Source of the DNA: a halophilic archaeon
Lineage (GTDB): Archaea; Halobacteriota; Halobacteria; Halobacteriales; Haladaptataceae
Assembly: GCA_003298465.1 (NCBI GenBank)
Contig: QNGA01000016.1
Coordinates: forward strand, 1 to 64,000
Length of the DNA stretch: 64,000 nucleotides
Direction of reading: 5' to 3'
Numbering within the stretch: position 1 is the first letter of the stretch; each line of letters starts with the position of its first letter. The position numbers and the translations under genes were made by a program. Shown one piece after another: positions 9,087 to 18,806 of this stretch. The notes under the pieces were generated by a model that ran no database searches, was not told where the DNA came from, and saw only the letters and a list, made by a program, of their open reading frames with translations.

Positions 9087-10163
9087 TCAGTCCGAGGGCT
9101 CCGTCATCTGTTCCTTGTCGAGCGGGTCTTCGATGTCGCCGGTGACCGACTCCAGGAGGTCGGTCACGGTCACGAGGCCGACGACCTCGCCGTTCTCGAT
9201 GACGAGCGCGAGCTCCTGGTTCTCGGCCTGGAACTGGTCGATGGCGTCGCTCACGTCCGTGTCTGGCGAGAGCGTCATCGGCGGCGCTGCCAGTTCGGTG
9301 AAGTCGACGTCGCCCTCGGCCAACTTCTCGCGGTGGCGGGCGAGAATCGGGAAGTAGACGATGCCGTGGAAGTCGGTCAGGTCCTCGCCGACCAGCGGAT
9401 ACCGGGTCTGGGGAGACTCCTCCATCCGTCGGAAGTTCTCCTCGTCGTCGACCTCCGTGGAGAGCGCGACGATGTCCTCCGCCGGAATCATCATCTCCTC
9501 GACGGGTTGCTCGCCGATCTGAAGGGCGTTCATCACTTCCTCGCGGCGTTCGTCGGACAGCTCGCCTTCCTCGAGAACCGAGCCGAGGCGATTTCTGAGG
9601 TCGGCTCGCGACTCGATGGCCTCCTCTTCGGTTTCGAGCCACTTCCCGGTCATCTCGATGCCGAAGAGCCCCAGCGTCGCCTTCGCCACCCAGTCGCCGA
9701 CTTTGATGAGTGGCGAGATGATGTAGTTGAACCAGTACAGCGGCGCGGCCCCGTACCGACAGACCATCCGGGACCGTTCGACGCCCAGGTACGTCGGCGT
9801 CTGCTCGCCGTGCGTCAGGTGCACGAGGTTGATGATGAGGAAGGCGATGATCGCCCCGCCGCCGAGGGCCGCCACCGCCGTGTTCGCGAACAGCGGTTCG
9901 AACATGGCGGCCAGCGCGGGTTCGGCGACGATACCGACCGCGATACTCGACGCGGTGATTCCCACCTGGCAGGTCGTCAGGTAGATCTCCAGGTTCTGGG
10001 TCATCTCCCAGGCGCGCTCCAGCGAAGGGGAGTCGCCGACGAACTCCTCTTCGGTGAACTGGCGGGCGCGAGTCAGCGCGAACTCGATCGCCACGAAGAA
10101 CGCGTTCGCCAGTATGAGGCCGATACCACCGAGTAATCGAATCCAAATCTCGATCGAGTCCAT
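9087..10163 (-). CDS. DUF21 (CNNM-type) membrane protein with CBS pair (CorC/HlyC-like)
   Basis: 358 residues. Residues 1-190 hold the CNNM/DUF21 transmembrane domain, starting with GGIGLILANAFFVAIEFAL and containing several more hydrophobic helices. Then comes a CBS pair (about 205-335, with TRYPLVGEDLTDFHG and ELALVIENGEVVGLVTVTDLLE). This architecture belongs to the CorC/YfjD/CNNM group implicated in Mg2+/Co2+ or Na+ transport, with CBS domains sensing adenine nucleotides. Only a short acidic tail follows the CBS pair, so the usual C-terminal CorC_HlyC domain is missing; haloarchaea often lack it. The gene is divergent from the MFS transporter at 10315. Confidence 0.9.
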   Translation of the reverse strand: MDSIEIWIRLLGGIGLILANAFFVAIEFALTRARQFTEEEFVGDSPSLERAWEMTQNLEIYLTTCQVGITASSIAVGIVAEPALAAMFEPLFANTAVAALGGGAIIAFLIINLVHLTHGEQTPTYLGVERSRMVCRYGAAPLYWFNYIISPLIKVGDWVAKATLGLFGIEMTGKWLETEEEAIESRADLRNRLGSVLEEGELSDERREEVMNALQIGEQPVEEMMIPAEDIVALSTEVDDEENFRRMEESPQTRYPLVGEDLTDFHGIVYFPILARHREKLAEGDVDFTELAAPPMTLSPDTDVSDAIDQFQAENQELALVIENGEVVGLVTVTDLLESVTGDIEDPLDKEQMTEPSD

Positions 10164-10314
10164 CGTCCCGGCAGTGACCTTCGAGCGTCAAATTATTGGT
10201 GGTATATTACCGACGTGAGACGCATCGATTTCGTGATGCGCCCGTTTGGGTACCAGTACCACTGCGGTCGGCAGACGACGTTTATAATCGCCAGGACCGA
10301 GTACCGCTAGTCGA

Positions 10315-11547
10315 ATGGCTCGCGACGCTCCGAGGGTCGAGGACTTCTCGATGACGGTAGTACAGCGTGATCGGGGCGTATTGGCTCTCATAATCTTCGT
10401 CGTCCTGTTCGCGCAAGTGCTGCTCTATCCCGGGGTTACGGATCTGGTCGCGACGCTGGGTGCGACGACGGGACTCGACGCCAGCGCGTGGTTTCTCGCC
10501 GCGGAGTTCGTGGGCTTCGTTCTCTTCGCCGGCTTCTGGGGGGTGCTGAGCGACCGGACCGGCCGTCGCGTTCCGTTCATCGTCGTCGGAGCGATCGGCG
10601 GGGCCGCGGGCTACTTCGCTCTCGCGTCGCTGGGCCCGCGTCACCACGTCGGCTTCGAGACGCTCCTCTTCCTGCGCTTCCTGCAGGGAGCGGCCACCAT
10701 CGGTGCGTTCTCTCTCGCCATGACCATGCTGATGGACCTGGAGGGCGGCCACGGTCAGAACATGGGGGCAGCGGGCATCGCTATCGGACTGGGAACTGCC
10801 CTCGGTGCGCCGCTCGGCGGTCTACTCTACGAGCGAGGGACCGTCGTCCCGCTCTGGGTGGCGGGCGGTGCCCTCCTGCTCGCTGGCGTGCTGGCGACGC
10901 GAGTCGTCGACCGGGCACCGTCCGAAGGACGTACGGGACTCCGCGAGGTCGTCCAGCGCCTCCGGACGACGCCGGCACTGGGCTTTCCCTACGCGTTCGG
11001 GTTCGTGGATCGACTCACGGCCGGCTTCTTCGCGCTCGTCGGCACGGTCTACTTCCGCGATACGTTCTCGCTCGACGCGGCGGGAGCCGGAATCATGCTC
11101 GGACTGTTCTTCGCCCCCTTCGCGCTCCTCCAGTACCCGCTGGGCGTTCTCTCCGACCGGGTCGGTCGAAAGATCCCGGTGACGCTCGGCTCGCTCTGTT
11201 ACGGGGCCGTCGTCGTCGCAGTGTATCTAGCGCCGACCGTCTGGCTCGCTGGCGGTGCGATGGTACTGCTGGGCGTGTTCGGTGCCCTCGTCTCGCCGGC
11301 GACGATGGCACTGGTTTCCGACCTCGCGAGCGACGCCAATCGGGGCGTCGCGATGGGCGGTTTCAACGTCTTCGGCAACCTCGGCTTCCTCGCCGGGTTC
11401 GTCGTCGGCAGCGTCGTCACCACCTCCTTCGGCTACGGTGCCGCGTTCGTGACGGCCGGAGTCCTCGAAGCCGGCATCGTCGTCGTGACGCTCCCGGCGT
11501 TCCTCCGGCTGGACCTCCCCCAGTCACCGACGTTCAGCGAGCGATGA
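10315..11547 (+). CDS. MFS transporter
   Basis: 410 residues with about 12 hydrophobic helices in the 6+6 arrangement of the major facilitator superfamily. The loop-2/3 motif is visible as GVLSDRTGRRVPFIV and its repeat in the second half as GVLSDRVGRKIPVTL. Substrate unknown; drug/sugar efflux-type MFS proteins of haloarchaea look like this. Start: a TATA-like tttataat at about 10281 lies 34 bases before ATG 10315, so a leaderless transcript is likely. MTVVQRD (10351) is a less likely internal start. Confidence 0.9.
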   Translation: MARDAPRVEDFSMTVVQRDRGVLALIIFVVLFAQVLLYPGVTDLVATLGATTGLDASAWFLAAEFVGFVLFAGFWGVLSDRTGRRVPFIVVGAIGGAAGYFALASLGPRHHVGFETLLFLRFLQGAATIGAFSLAMTMLMDLEGGHGQNMGAAGIAIGLGTALGAPLGGLLYERGTVVPLWVAGGALLLAGVLATRVVDRAPSEGRTGLREVVQRLRTTPALGFPYAFGFVDRLTAGFFALVGTVYFRDTFSLDAAGAGIMLGLFFAPFALLQYPLGVLSDRVGRKIPVTLGSLCYGAVVVAVYLAPTVWLAGGAMVLLGVFGALVSPATMALVSDLASDANRGVAMGGFNVFGNLGFLAGFVVGSVVTTSFGYGAAFVTAGVLEAGIVVVTLPAFLRLDLPQSPTFSER

Positions 11548-11715
11548 GCAGCGCCGGAGAGAGACGGCTGCCGGCGGTTCCCCGACACCTGTTCGCCCGG
11601 CGGGAACGGGAGTCGATCGCTTCGCCGGACCGGCGTTCGGATGCCGCGACACGCGAGACGACGATGACGGGAACCGGCCGAAGGGCATACGAGGGCGGCT
11701 CTGCTCACCCGAACC

Positions 11716-13479
11716 GTGGACGACATCCCTCGTCGCGAATTCGGTACGCTGCTCGCCGCTTCGCTGGGAATCACCGCCGGCTGTAGTAATCTCATGACCT
11801 CAACCCAACCGACGTCGAACGCCACGGAGAGTACGCCAGCAAACGAGCCGAACGGGGCGGGAAACATCACGGTCGTCACGACGACCGAAGAACTCCAGGC
11901 GGCTTTCGACGACCTTTCGCGGGGTGACACGATACGCATCACCGACGAGAACGCGCCCTATCGGACCACCAGTTGGCTCGATATCGACGTCGACGGCGTG
12001 ACGGTCGTCGGTCCGGGGGTGCAGACGCTCGTCAAACCGGATACGCGGGCAAACGTCGGTGGAATCCGGATCGGTCACCACGAACGCTGCCGGGAGATCG
12101 ACGTTCGCGGTGTCGGCTATCACGGCAATCGGGACAACCAAGGCAGTAGCGCCGAGCGACTCCACGGAATCAGCGTCCGGAACGCCGAGAACGTGACGAT
12201 TACGCGGAATCAGATTCGGGAGACGCATCCGCGGAAACACGGCAACGGCGGGAGCGGCATCAGCGTCACGCCGCGCTGCTCGGACGTGCGCATCTTCAAC
12301 AACCAGATTCACGAGTTCGGTGACCGGGGCATCCAGCTCGGTGGGAAACGGCTCATGGCGTTCGGGAACGTCGTCACGAACGGCCTCGACCGACCGATCG
12401 CCTGCGACCTCTGGTATCCCGACGGGAAGAACCGTACCGCACAGAGCGTCTCCATCTTCGGCAACCTCGTCGGTAACAGCGTCGAGGGGAGCCTCATCGG
12501 CGTCGCTCGGAACACCCCGACCGCCTCGAACAAGGGATACGTCAACGTCTTCGGCAACGTCGGGTTCGGCTCGCACAAGTCGTTCTGTCACGTTCGGGGC
12601 CCCAAAGCGCTCCAGAACATCAGCATCCAGAACAACGTGAGCCTGCAGAAGACCGCCGGACTGCACACCGAGCAGACGACCGAGTTCGCGGGCATCGCCG
12701 TCGACGTCGCGAAGGGACGGAACCTCGCCATCAGGAACAACGAACTCTACGATTACAGCGGCCACGGCATCCACATCGACAGCGACGTCGAAGACGTCAC
12801 CGTCCAGCAGAACAGCGTCATCAGGCCGGGACTAACGGGTATCCGGCTCGTCGACGCGACCAACGGATTGGTCGACGGCAACCTCGTAACGGAGCCGAGC
12901 GAGGCCGGGATTCGTCTCAAGCAAACGGCCAATCTCGCTCTCAGAGGAAACTACGTCGAACGGGCGGGGACGTACGGAATCGAAACGAGCGGCGCACGAT
13001 CCAGTGGGTCGGGCAACGACGTCGCGATCAACTACGTCGTGGCTAACGACCGGCGATCCGATGGGAATCTCCCCGCGATTCTCGTGCGCGACGTCGGGAC
13101 GCGCGTGCGGGGCAACACGGTCCGGGGAACCGCGGGGCCAGCGATCGCCGAGGCCGACGGCGCAGCGAGGAACCTCTACGAGAACAACTGGGCGGACGAC
13201 ACCGAGCCCTGGCAGATATCGGCTCCCTCCTCGCAGGTACGGAACCACACGCCGGCACTGGGGGTTCATCGAAATCTCTCGCCTCCCTCCGGTAGTAACG
13301 AGATCGCCGTCGAGTTCGACAAGCCGTACGCTCGCTCACCGCGACTCGCGTTCGGACGCGGCCGGACGGCGGTGCAGGACGTCGCGTACGAAACCGACTC
13401 CGGCGGGAACTACGTCGGTGCGACGATAACCACCGAGGGAAGCGACCCGACGCTCGACGTCTTCGTGGACGCCACCTGA
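11716..13479 (+). CDS. secreted right-handed beta-helix protein, Tat lipoprotein
   Basis: 587 residues from GTG 11716. The N-terminus has a twin-arginine-like RREF followed by a hydrophobic stretch and a lipobox ITAGCS with Cys at residue 23, so it is probably a Tat-exported lipoprotein. From about residue 50 onward, repeats of Asn-rich turns (such as ITRNQI, IFNNQI, IFGNLV, IQNNVS, IRNNEL, VQQNSV) mark a right-handed parallel beta-helix, the fold of pectate lyases and carbohydrate epimerases/lyases. About 90 C-terminal residues form a separate beta-rich region. Probable role: polysaccharide binding or cleavage at the cell surface, but no catalytic residues could be assigned. It stands alone with no carbohydrate genes around it. 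Confidence 0.8.
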   Translation: MDDIPRREFGTLLAASLGITAGCSNLMTSTQPTSNATESTPANEPNGAGNITVVTTTEELQAAFDDLSRGDTIRITDENAPYRTTSWLDIDVDGVTVVGPGVQTLVKPDTRANVGGIRIGHHERCREIDVRGVGYHGNRDNQGSSAERLHGISVRNAENVTITRNQIRETHPRKHGNGGSGISVTPRCSDVRIFNNQIHEFGDRGIQLGGKRLMAFGNVVTNGLDRPIACDLWYPDGKNRTAQSVSIFGNLVGNSVEGSLIGVARNTPTASNKGYVNVFGNVGFGSHKSFCHVRGPKALQNISIQNNVSLQKTAGLHTEQTTEFAGIAVDVAKGRNLAIRNNELYDYSGHGIHIDSDVEDVTVQQNSVIRPGLTGIRLVDATNGLVDGNLVTEPSEAGIRLKQTANLALRGNYVERAGTYGIETSGARSSGSGNDVAINYVVANDRRSDGNLPAILVRDVGTRVRGNTVRGTAGPAIAEADGAARNLYENNWADDTEPWQISAPSSQVRNHTPALGVHRNLSPPSGSNEIAVEFDKPYARSPRLAFGRGRTAVQDVAYETDSGGNYVGATITTEGSDPTLDVFVDAT

Positions 13480-13596
13480 CGAACTCGCTTCACGGCGGCG
13501 GGCGTTGTAACGCCGAACGACTTCGACTGCCGAGTCCCGTACTCGGTTCTGTTATTCAGGCGCGTTCGAGGTGAAAAATATCAGGGTTCGCGCGTA

Positions 13597-14805
13597 CTAC
13601 TCGGGAAGGAAGCTGTCACGTCCATCGTGGAGCACGCTGTCGATTCTATCGGCGTGCTGGACCAGGATCGTTCCGAGAATGCTCATCACCAAGACGTAAC
13701 CGACGGCGAACGCCGGAATCACCGACCGGAGCGTCTCCGTTCCCGACCCGGCAGCCAACGCCGCGATGACGAGCGAGAACTCCCCTCGCGGGACCAGGCC
13801 GAGTCCGACGCGGAGCGACCGCGTCCCGTCGAGGTCGTACACTCGACCGGAGAGTGTACCGCTCGCGACCTTCCCGACGGTCGTCAGGACGACGGCACCC
13901 GCGAGCAAGGGCACGACGTCACCGAGCACCGTCACGTCGGTCGTCAATCCGATCGCGAAGAAGAACACTGCAGCGAAGAAGTCCCGTGTCGGAGCGACGA
14001 CGTCCTCTATGCGTCCGGTGTGGTCGGTGTTGCTGAACGCCGTCCCGACGAAGAACGCTGCGACGGCTTCGCTCAACCCGACAGCCAGTGCGACGCCGGC
14101 GACGAGCGTCGTCGTTCCGAGGATGCGAAGCAGGAAGAGTTCGTCCGACGGGACGTCGAACGCTCGCTCCACCGTCTCGGCTCCGTACCACGCAACGATC
14201 GTCAGGATGCCGAGGAAGCCGAACGCCGTGCCGACGGCGGTCAACGCACCCACGACGGAACCGCCGCCGAGGACCACCGCGGACAACAACGCGAGATATA
14301 TCGCGATGAGGATGTCCTCGAACACTAACGTCCCGAGTATCGGACTGCTCTCCGGGTTCGCGATCCAGCCGTTCTCCGTCAGCGACTTCGTGATGACGGC
14401 GCTCGAGGAGATGTACACGATTCCCGCGACGAACGACGTCTCGACTATCGAGAACCCGAACGCGAGGCCGAGAGCGATTCCCAACCCGAAGTTGACGAGA
14501 AAGTCGACGGTCCCGGCCTTCACGATTCGCGTTCGGTCGTTCAGGAGTTGCGAGATGCTGAACTCGAGGCCGAGAAAGAAAAGCAGGAAGACGATACCGA
14601 GTTCGGAGAGGACGTCGATGAACTCGCGATCCTCGACGAGCGTGAGCGATATCCCGGCGACTGACGACGGTTCGTTCGGACCGATGAGGATGCCGACGAG
14701 TATGTAGGCGGGGATGACGGAGAGACCGATTCGGTTGGCCAACGTGCCGGCGATGGCGATACCGGTGAGCGCGATTCCGACTTCGAGCAACAACACCTCC
14801 GCCAT
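13597..14805 (-). CDS. cation:proton antiporter, CPA2/KefB type (KhtU-like)
   Basis: 402 residues with about 12 hydrophobic helices of the Na+/H+ exchanger (CPA2) fold, beginning LLLEVGIALTGIAIAGTLANRIGL. The family signature ELGIVFLLFFLGLEFS occurs in helix 3 and GLVPRGEFSLVIAALA in helix 10-11. The gene ends without a fused TrkA domain. Instead a separate RCK_C-type protein is encoded two bases upstream in the same operon, matching the KhtT (regulator) - KhtU (K+/H+ exchanger) arrangement known from Bacillus. Likely role: K+ or Na+ efflux in exchange for protons, gated by the partner. Confidence 0.88.
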   Translation of the reverse strand: MAEVLLLEVGIALTGIAIAGTLANRIGLSVIPAYILVGILIGPNEPSSVAGISLTLVEDREFIDVLSELGIVFLLFFLGLEFSISQLLNDRTRIVKAGTVDFLVNFGLGIALGLAFGFSIVETSFVAGIVYISSSAVITKSLTENGWIANPESSPILGTLVFEDILIAIYLALLSAVVLGGGSVVGALTAVGTAFGFLGILTIVAWYGAETVERAFDVPSDELFLLRILGTTTLVAGVALAVGLSEAVAAFFVGTAFSNTDHTGRIEDVVAPTRDFFAAVFFFAIGLTTDVTVLGDVVPLLAGAVVLTTVGKVASGTLSGRVYDLDGTRSLRVGLGLVPRGEFSLVIAALAAGSGTETLRSVIPAFAVGYVLVMSILGTILVQHADRIDSVLHDGRDSFLPE

Positions 14806-14807
14806 TC

Positions 14808-15305
14808 TCAGGCGTCTTGGTCGTCGACTCGTTCGGCGAGATCGGAGAACGCCTGCTGTTCGTCCCGCATCCCGAGCGTAACGAGAACGTCGTCCGCTCG
14901 GATGACCGTGTCCGGTTGTGGATTACCGATGGTCTCGTCGCCGCGTTGAATCGCGAGGACGGACACGCCGGTTCGCTCGCGGATGTTCGCCGCCTGGAGT
15001 GATTGCCCGACTAACGTCGACGCAGGGTCGATCTCGACCCACTCGATAATCGCTTCCCCCATGGGAACCTGAATCTCGTCCATCTCGACGGGCTGGAAGT
15101 ACGCACCTTCGAGAATCGACCCTAGCTGACGGGCTCGTTTCCCGGGAAGGGCGAACAGCTTCTGGCTGTCCGCGTTCTCCTCCGGACGGAGATAGACCTC
15201 GCGTTTACCATCGTGATGGAGAATGACGATCAACCGCGAGTCTCCATCGAGTTCGAGTTCGAACTTGTGCCCGACTCCCGGAACCTCCGTCTCGTAAATC
15301 GTCAT
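14808..15305 (-). CDS. TrkA_C (RCK_C) regulatory subunit of antiporter (KhtT-like)
   Basis: 165 residues from ATG 15305. The first 70 residues (MTIYETEVPGVGHKFEL and following) match the KhtT N-terminal domain; the last 90 are a TrkA_C/RCK_C domain (STLVGQSLQAANIRERTGVS, then IRADDVLVTLGMRDE). In Bacillus KhtT binds cyclic-di-AMP and senses pH to gate KhtU. Here it directly precedes the antiporter gene with a two-base gap, so a functional pair is very likely. The frame stays open to 15644, but the extension is Arg/Ser-rich without domains, so the MTIYETE start is chosen. Confidence 0.87.
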   Translation of the reverse strand: MTIYETEVPGVGHKFELELDGDSRLIVILHHDGKREVYLRPEENADSQKLFALPGKRARQLGSILEGAYFQPVEMDEIQVPMGEAIIEWVEIDPASTLVGQSLQAANIRERTGVSVLAIQRGDETIGNPQPDTVIRADDVLVTLGMRDEQQAFSDLAERVDDQDA

Positions 15306-15474
15306 AGAAAATACAGCGAGCCGAAAAACGATAAACGTCATGTGTTCGCGCGACCGCTCGCCCGACGTCCCCCCGCGTACCCGACGTTTTCGCTGCGAAC
15401 CGCGGTTCCGCTCCTGACTTCGAAGTTCGGAGACCGATTCTCGACGAGGGCGATTTAAGTCCGACCGCGCCGAC

Positions 15475-15765
15475 ATGGTAGTGATGAGCTTCGAGACTAT
15501 CTCCCTACGTCTCGAGAAAGCAGACGTCCACCGGATCATCACCGAGGACGTAGAGGGGCTTCGTTCGAAGAGAGTCGACGATTCCATCGAATATCGGGGT
15601 AACGATGGAATGCTTCTCGCCGTTCTCTCCGATATCGATTCCAACGACGGTGCGGAGTCGACGTTGCGATATCAGACGTCTATACTTACGCCGCCGCTCG
15701 CTCACGGACGGACCAAAGCACGCGAAATCCGCGACGCCGTTGCCGAGTACAGAAAATCTCGGTAG
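15475..15765 (+). CDS. conserved-looking small protein, function unknown
   Basis: 96 residues (or 93 from ATG 15484, MSFETISLRL). Acidic, soluble, no transmembrane helix. The C-terminal half reads STLRYQTSILTPPLAHGRTKAREIRDAVAEYR, which looks conserved and helix-forming. No known family was recognised. A TATA-like gatttaag about 25-30 bases before the start supports a leaderless gene. It is divergent from the KhtTU-like operon, so co-regulation is possible but not shown. Confidence 0.7.
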   Translation: MVVMSFETISLRLEKADVHRIITEDVEGLRSKRVDDSIEYRGNDGMLLAVLSDIDSNDGAESTLRYQTSILTPPLAHGRTKAREIRDAVAEYRKSR

Positions 15766-15944
15766 AACGTAACCGTAGCTGTCGCTTTCCTCTCGAAGAG
15801 CCTTCGACCGCCACGATACAAGTGGCTGACGAACGCCCTGTACACGAAGGCCCTACCCCGAAAGGGCGAGTTGCTCCCGAGGACCCTGGTCCTCGAAATC
15901 AGAAGACAAGCTAACACACACCTCGATGAGGCGTATCGCCGAAT

Positions 15945-16370
15945 TCAGGGACTGTACTTGGGCGATTGTACCTCGACCGTGTCTGCGACGTTATCCAATT
16001 GTTCCCCGATCGTCGCATAGAGATCGTCTAACGTCACGATCCCCGTCAGTTTGTCATCGTCGTCGACGACGGGGATCCGGCGAACGTTGTGCTCACCGAT
16101 CGTCCGGGAAATCTCGATCGCTTCTTCGTCTTCGTGAAGCGTCACTGGGTCCTCGGTCATGACCGACTGTACTGATTTGTCCCCGACGTCTCCTCCCTCG
16201 TTGACGGCTAACGCCACGTCTCTGTCCGTGACGATGCCGACCGGCTCGTCATCTTCGACGACGACGATTGCCCCGACGTTCTCCGAACGGAGTCTGTCGA
16301 CGATGTCACTCACCTGCGTGTCCGGCTCTGCCGTTACTACGTTCTCGGGTCCGAGGTCACCTACAGGCAT
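15945..16370 (-). CDS. CBS domain pair protein
   Basis: 141 residues consisting of two CBS domains: AIVVVEDDEPVGIVTDRDVA in the first and RRIPVVDDDDKLTGIVTLDDL in the second. Stand-alone CBS pairs of this size are common in haloarchaea and bind AMP/ATP or similar ligands to regulate partner proteins. ATG 16370 is chosen because the first CBS repeat begins shortly after; an in-frame start at 16415 would add 15 residues without a domain. A TATA-like aaaatctt lies about 30 bases before ATG 16370. No partner is evident nearby. Confidence 0.85.
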   Translation of the reverse strand: MPVGDLGPENVVTAEPDTQVSDIVDRLRSENVGAIVVVEDDEPVGIVTDRDVALAVNEGGDVGDKSVQSVMTEDPVTLHEDEEAIEISRTIGEHNVRRIPVVDDDDKLTGIVTLDDLYATIGEQLDNVADTVEVQSPKYSP

Positions 16371-16806
16371 GACACGAGAAGCCACGCCACGAGCAGGGGT
16401 AAAGATTTTGACCACCCGTATCGGTCGTGACGTATAATATTCGTCATGTGGGAGCGTGTGCCTTTATCGGCTCCGAACGTTCCCGTCCGGAATCGGCGTC
16501 CGTCCAAGCGAAAGGCGGGCGTCGTCCGCAAAACCCCTGGTTAGCAACGACCCCTCGGTCCCGGCGCAACTCGTCCCGACGCTCGTCCGGAACGAACGAG
16601 TCGAGGTAGCGGTTCTCGGTTCTGTTCCAAAACCGTGCCGAGGGAACCTTCGAACGTCGCTTGCGCGAGGAGAGACGAGTCGGGATTCGTCGAGACTCGT
16701 CCGCTTGCATCGTCGACGTTCCGCCGACCCGGTGGGGTTGGAGCCAGCACCGGTGAGTGTTGTTCAGAGAGGCACGCTTATACGAGGTCTGGCCAAACGA
16801 GGGAGC
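16371..16806. other. divergent intergenic region
   Basis: No gene supported. It separates the CBS gene (leftward) and the ThuA-like gene (rightward), with TATA-like elements at about 16395-16404 (leftward) and gcttatac near 16771 (rightward). Frames crossing it are Arg/Ser-rich shadows. Confidence 0.5.
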
Positions 16807-17559
16807 ATGTCGAACGACGCTCGCGTCACCGTCTGGAACGAGTACGTCCACGAGCAGGAGAACGAGACGGTCGCCGAGATATACCCCGACGGTATTCACG
16901 CCGTCGTCGCCGATGCGCTCCGCGAGGGCGGGTTCGACGTCGAGACCGCAACGTTACACGAGCCCGAACACGGACTCTCAGAGGAGGTCCTCGACGAGAC
17001 CGACGTCCTCACGTGGTGGGGGCACGCCGCCCACGACGAGGTCGACGACGCGATCGTCGAGCGGGTGAAGGCCCGCGTCCTCGATGGAATGGGCCTCGTC
17101 GTGATGCACTCCGGACACTTCTCCAAGATATTTCGTGAACTGATGGGGACTAGCTGTGCGTTGAAGTGGCGTGAAGCCGCCGAGACCGAGCGGCTCTGGG
17201 TGACGAACCCCGCCCACCCCATTGCCGACGGCATCGACGAGTACTTCGAAGTTCCCGACGCAGAGATGTACGGCGAGCACTTCGACATTCCCGAACCCGA
17301 CTCGCTCGTCTTCACCTCCTGGTTCGAGGGAGGCGAGGTGTTCCGGTCGGGATGTTGCTACTTTCGCGGCGAGGGTCGAATCTTCTACTTCCGACCAGGT
17401 CACGAAGCGTATCCCGTCTATCATCAAGACGAGATCCGACAGGTGCTCCGCAACGCCTGCGAGTGGGCCACGCCGAACGAGGACGGACCAACGGTCGTCC
17501 GCGGGAACCACACCGCTATCGAGGACATCGACGCTTCGGACGACCGGACAGTCCACTGA
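16807..17559 (+). CDS. ThuA-like (trehalose utilization) domain protein
   Basis: 250 residues with the glutamine-amidotransferase-like ThuA fold: [21 protein letters not shown] at the start, [14 protein letters not shown] in the middle, and [14 protein letters not shown] after it. [23 protein letters not shown] closes the domain. ThuA proteins take part in trehalose/disaccharide (3-keto-glycoside) metabolism in bacteria, but the biochemical role of haloarchaeal members is not settled. ATG 16807 follows a TATA-like gcttatac by about 30 bases (leaderless). The longer frame from 16456 is not supported. Confidence 0.85.
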   Translation: MSNDARVTVWNEYVHEQENETVAEIYPDGIHAVVADALREGGFDVETATLHEPEHGLSEEVLDETDVLTWWGHAAHDEVDDAIVERVKARVLDGMGLVVMHSGHFSKIFRELMGTSCALKWREAAETERLWVTNPAHPIADGIDEYFEVPDAEMYGEHFDIPEPDSLVFTSWFEGGEVFRSGCCYFRGEGRIFYFRPGHEAYPVYHQDEIRQVLRNACEWATPNEDGPTVVRGNHTAIEDIDASDDRTVH

Positions 17560-17801
17560 CCCGGTCGTCGACGAAAGCTGTCTCCCCGTCTTCCGACGCT
17601 CCCGGCGGACGGGAAACCGAAAGCGGCCAGCAATACCGGACATCGCCTCGGCAGCGATCGGAACGGTCAGCGTCCGGAGTCCCCGTTTCGTACACGTGCG
17701 TCGGGGTCGAATCCCTGCTCCGCAGACACGGGTTCGCCGTACTACTGTCTGAGAATCCCACAACTACTATACCGTCCGGAAGGATACCTCTCACACCTCC
17801 C

Positions 17802-18467
17802 ATGGAGCAGGAATTAGGTCCTCTCGCTCGAGAACTGTCGTTGCCGTATTACGAAGATGCCCTCCCGGCCCACGACAGGTTCCACGCCAATCGAGTCCGG
17901 AATCTGTCGCTTCGTCTGGCAGACGAGTGTGGGAGAACCGTCGATAGAGACGTTCTTTCCGCAGCGGCGTGGCTACACGACATCGGTCGGCCACGAGAGA
18001 GATCGGGGGAGATCGAAAATCACGACGAGTGGGCCACGGGAGAGGCAGAGGATCTTCTCGCGACCGAAGCGGTGACACCCGACCAAATCGATGAGGTCAA
18101 ACACTGCATCCGAACGCACAGTATTCGGTCCAGCTCCCCGGAGCCGGAGACGCCCGAGGCCCAATTACTCTTCGACGCGGATAAGCTGGAAGCCACTGGA
18201 GCCCGCGGTATCGTTCGTCTGGCCTGTATCGTCGGCGAGAGATCGGGGAGGGCGGGCGAGAAATACGCAGTAATCGACGATTCGTCAGCTTCCGGAACGG
18301 CTCCATCGGACCGACCAGACATCACTCTCCTTCGGGATTGGGCCAGAGAGCGGCTGGACATGCTGTACACGTCACCCGGACGTCGCCTCGGAGAGTCCCG
18401 ATGGAGTTTCATGGACGAGTTCTTCGCGCAGTTCGACAGTGAAATAGGGGTCGGAGGGGAGGGATAA
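17802..18467 (+). CDS. HD domain phosphohydrolase
   Basis: 221 residues. The HD metal site is visible as HANRVRNLSLRLA (first His), AAWLHDIGRP (His-Asp) and a later D in LLFDADKLEATGARGI. The fold matches small HD/PDEase-like hydrolases (YedJ/YpgQ type) that act on nucleotides or phosphate esters. ATG 17802 lies about 34 bases after a TATA-like ctatacc, in line with a leaderless start; the longer frame from 17352 overlaps the ThuA gene and is a shadow. Substrate unknown. Confidence 0.85.
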   Translation: MEQELGPLARELSLPYYEDALPAHDRFHANRVRNLSLRLADECGRTVDRDVLSAAAWLHDIGRPRERSGEIENHDEWATGEAEDLLATEAVTPDQIDEVKHCIRTHSIRSSSPEPETPEAQLLFDADKLEATGARGIVRLACIVGERSGRAGEKYAVIDDSSASGTAPSDRPDITLLRDWARERLDMLYTSPGRRLGESRWSFMDEFFAQFDSEIGVGGEG

Positions 18468-18806
18468 CACGTCTCGGCTGCTCTGTTTCGTTCCTGAGAG
18501 ACGAACCGTCGTGGGAATCGCTAGTGCAGTTCTCCCGGACAGACGGAGGGCACAGTCAGGACCGTGGACGATGCAGGCGAGCGTGGGGTCCCGGAACTGC
18601 TTCCACCACCGCCGTGACCGTACACGCGCACCGTCGTTCGCTTGCGGTTGGAACTGGCTCCCACCGTTGGCGAACCAGCCGTCCGATCCGTCTCACGGAC
18701 TACGCGACTGCGTCGCCGGAGTAGCCGAGAGCCCTCGTCCCACGGTAGAAACCGCACGTAATCGTCTGGCAGAAGCGTTTCGCCCCCTCGGCCGTTCCGG
18801 ACCCCT
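18468..18806. other. intergenic, nothing recognised
   Basis: Convergent spacer between the HD gene and the FilR1-type regulator. No protein-like frame and no clear terminator beyond short GC-rich stretches. Confidence 0.4.

Noticed and set aside
11800..12774. 324-residue minus-strand frame opposite the beta-helix gene
   Set aside because: No family or signal; the plus-strand gene has clear signal peptide and repeats.
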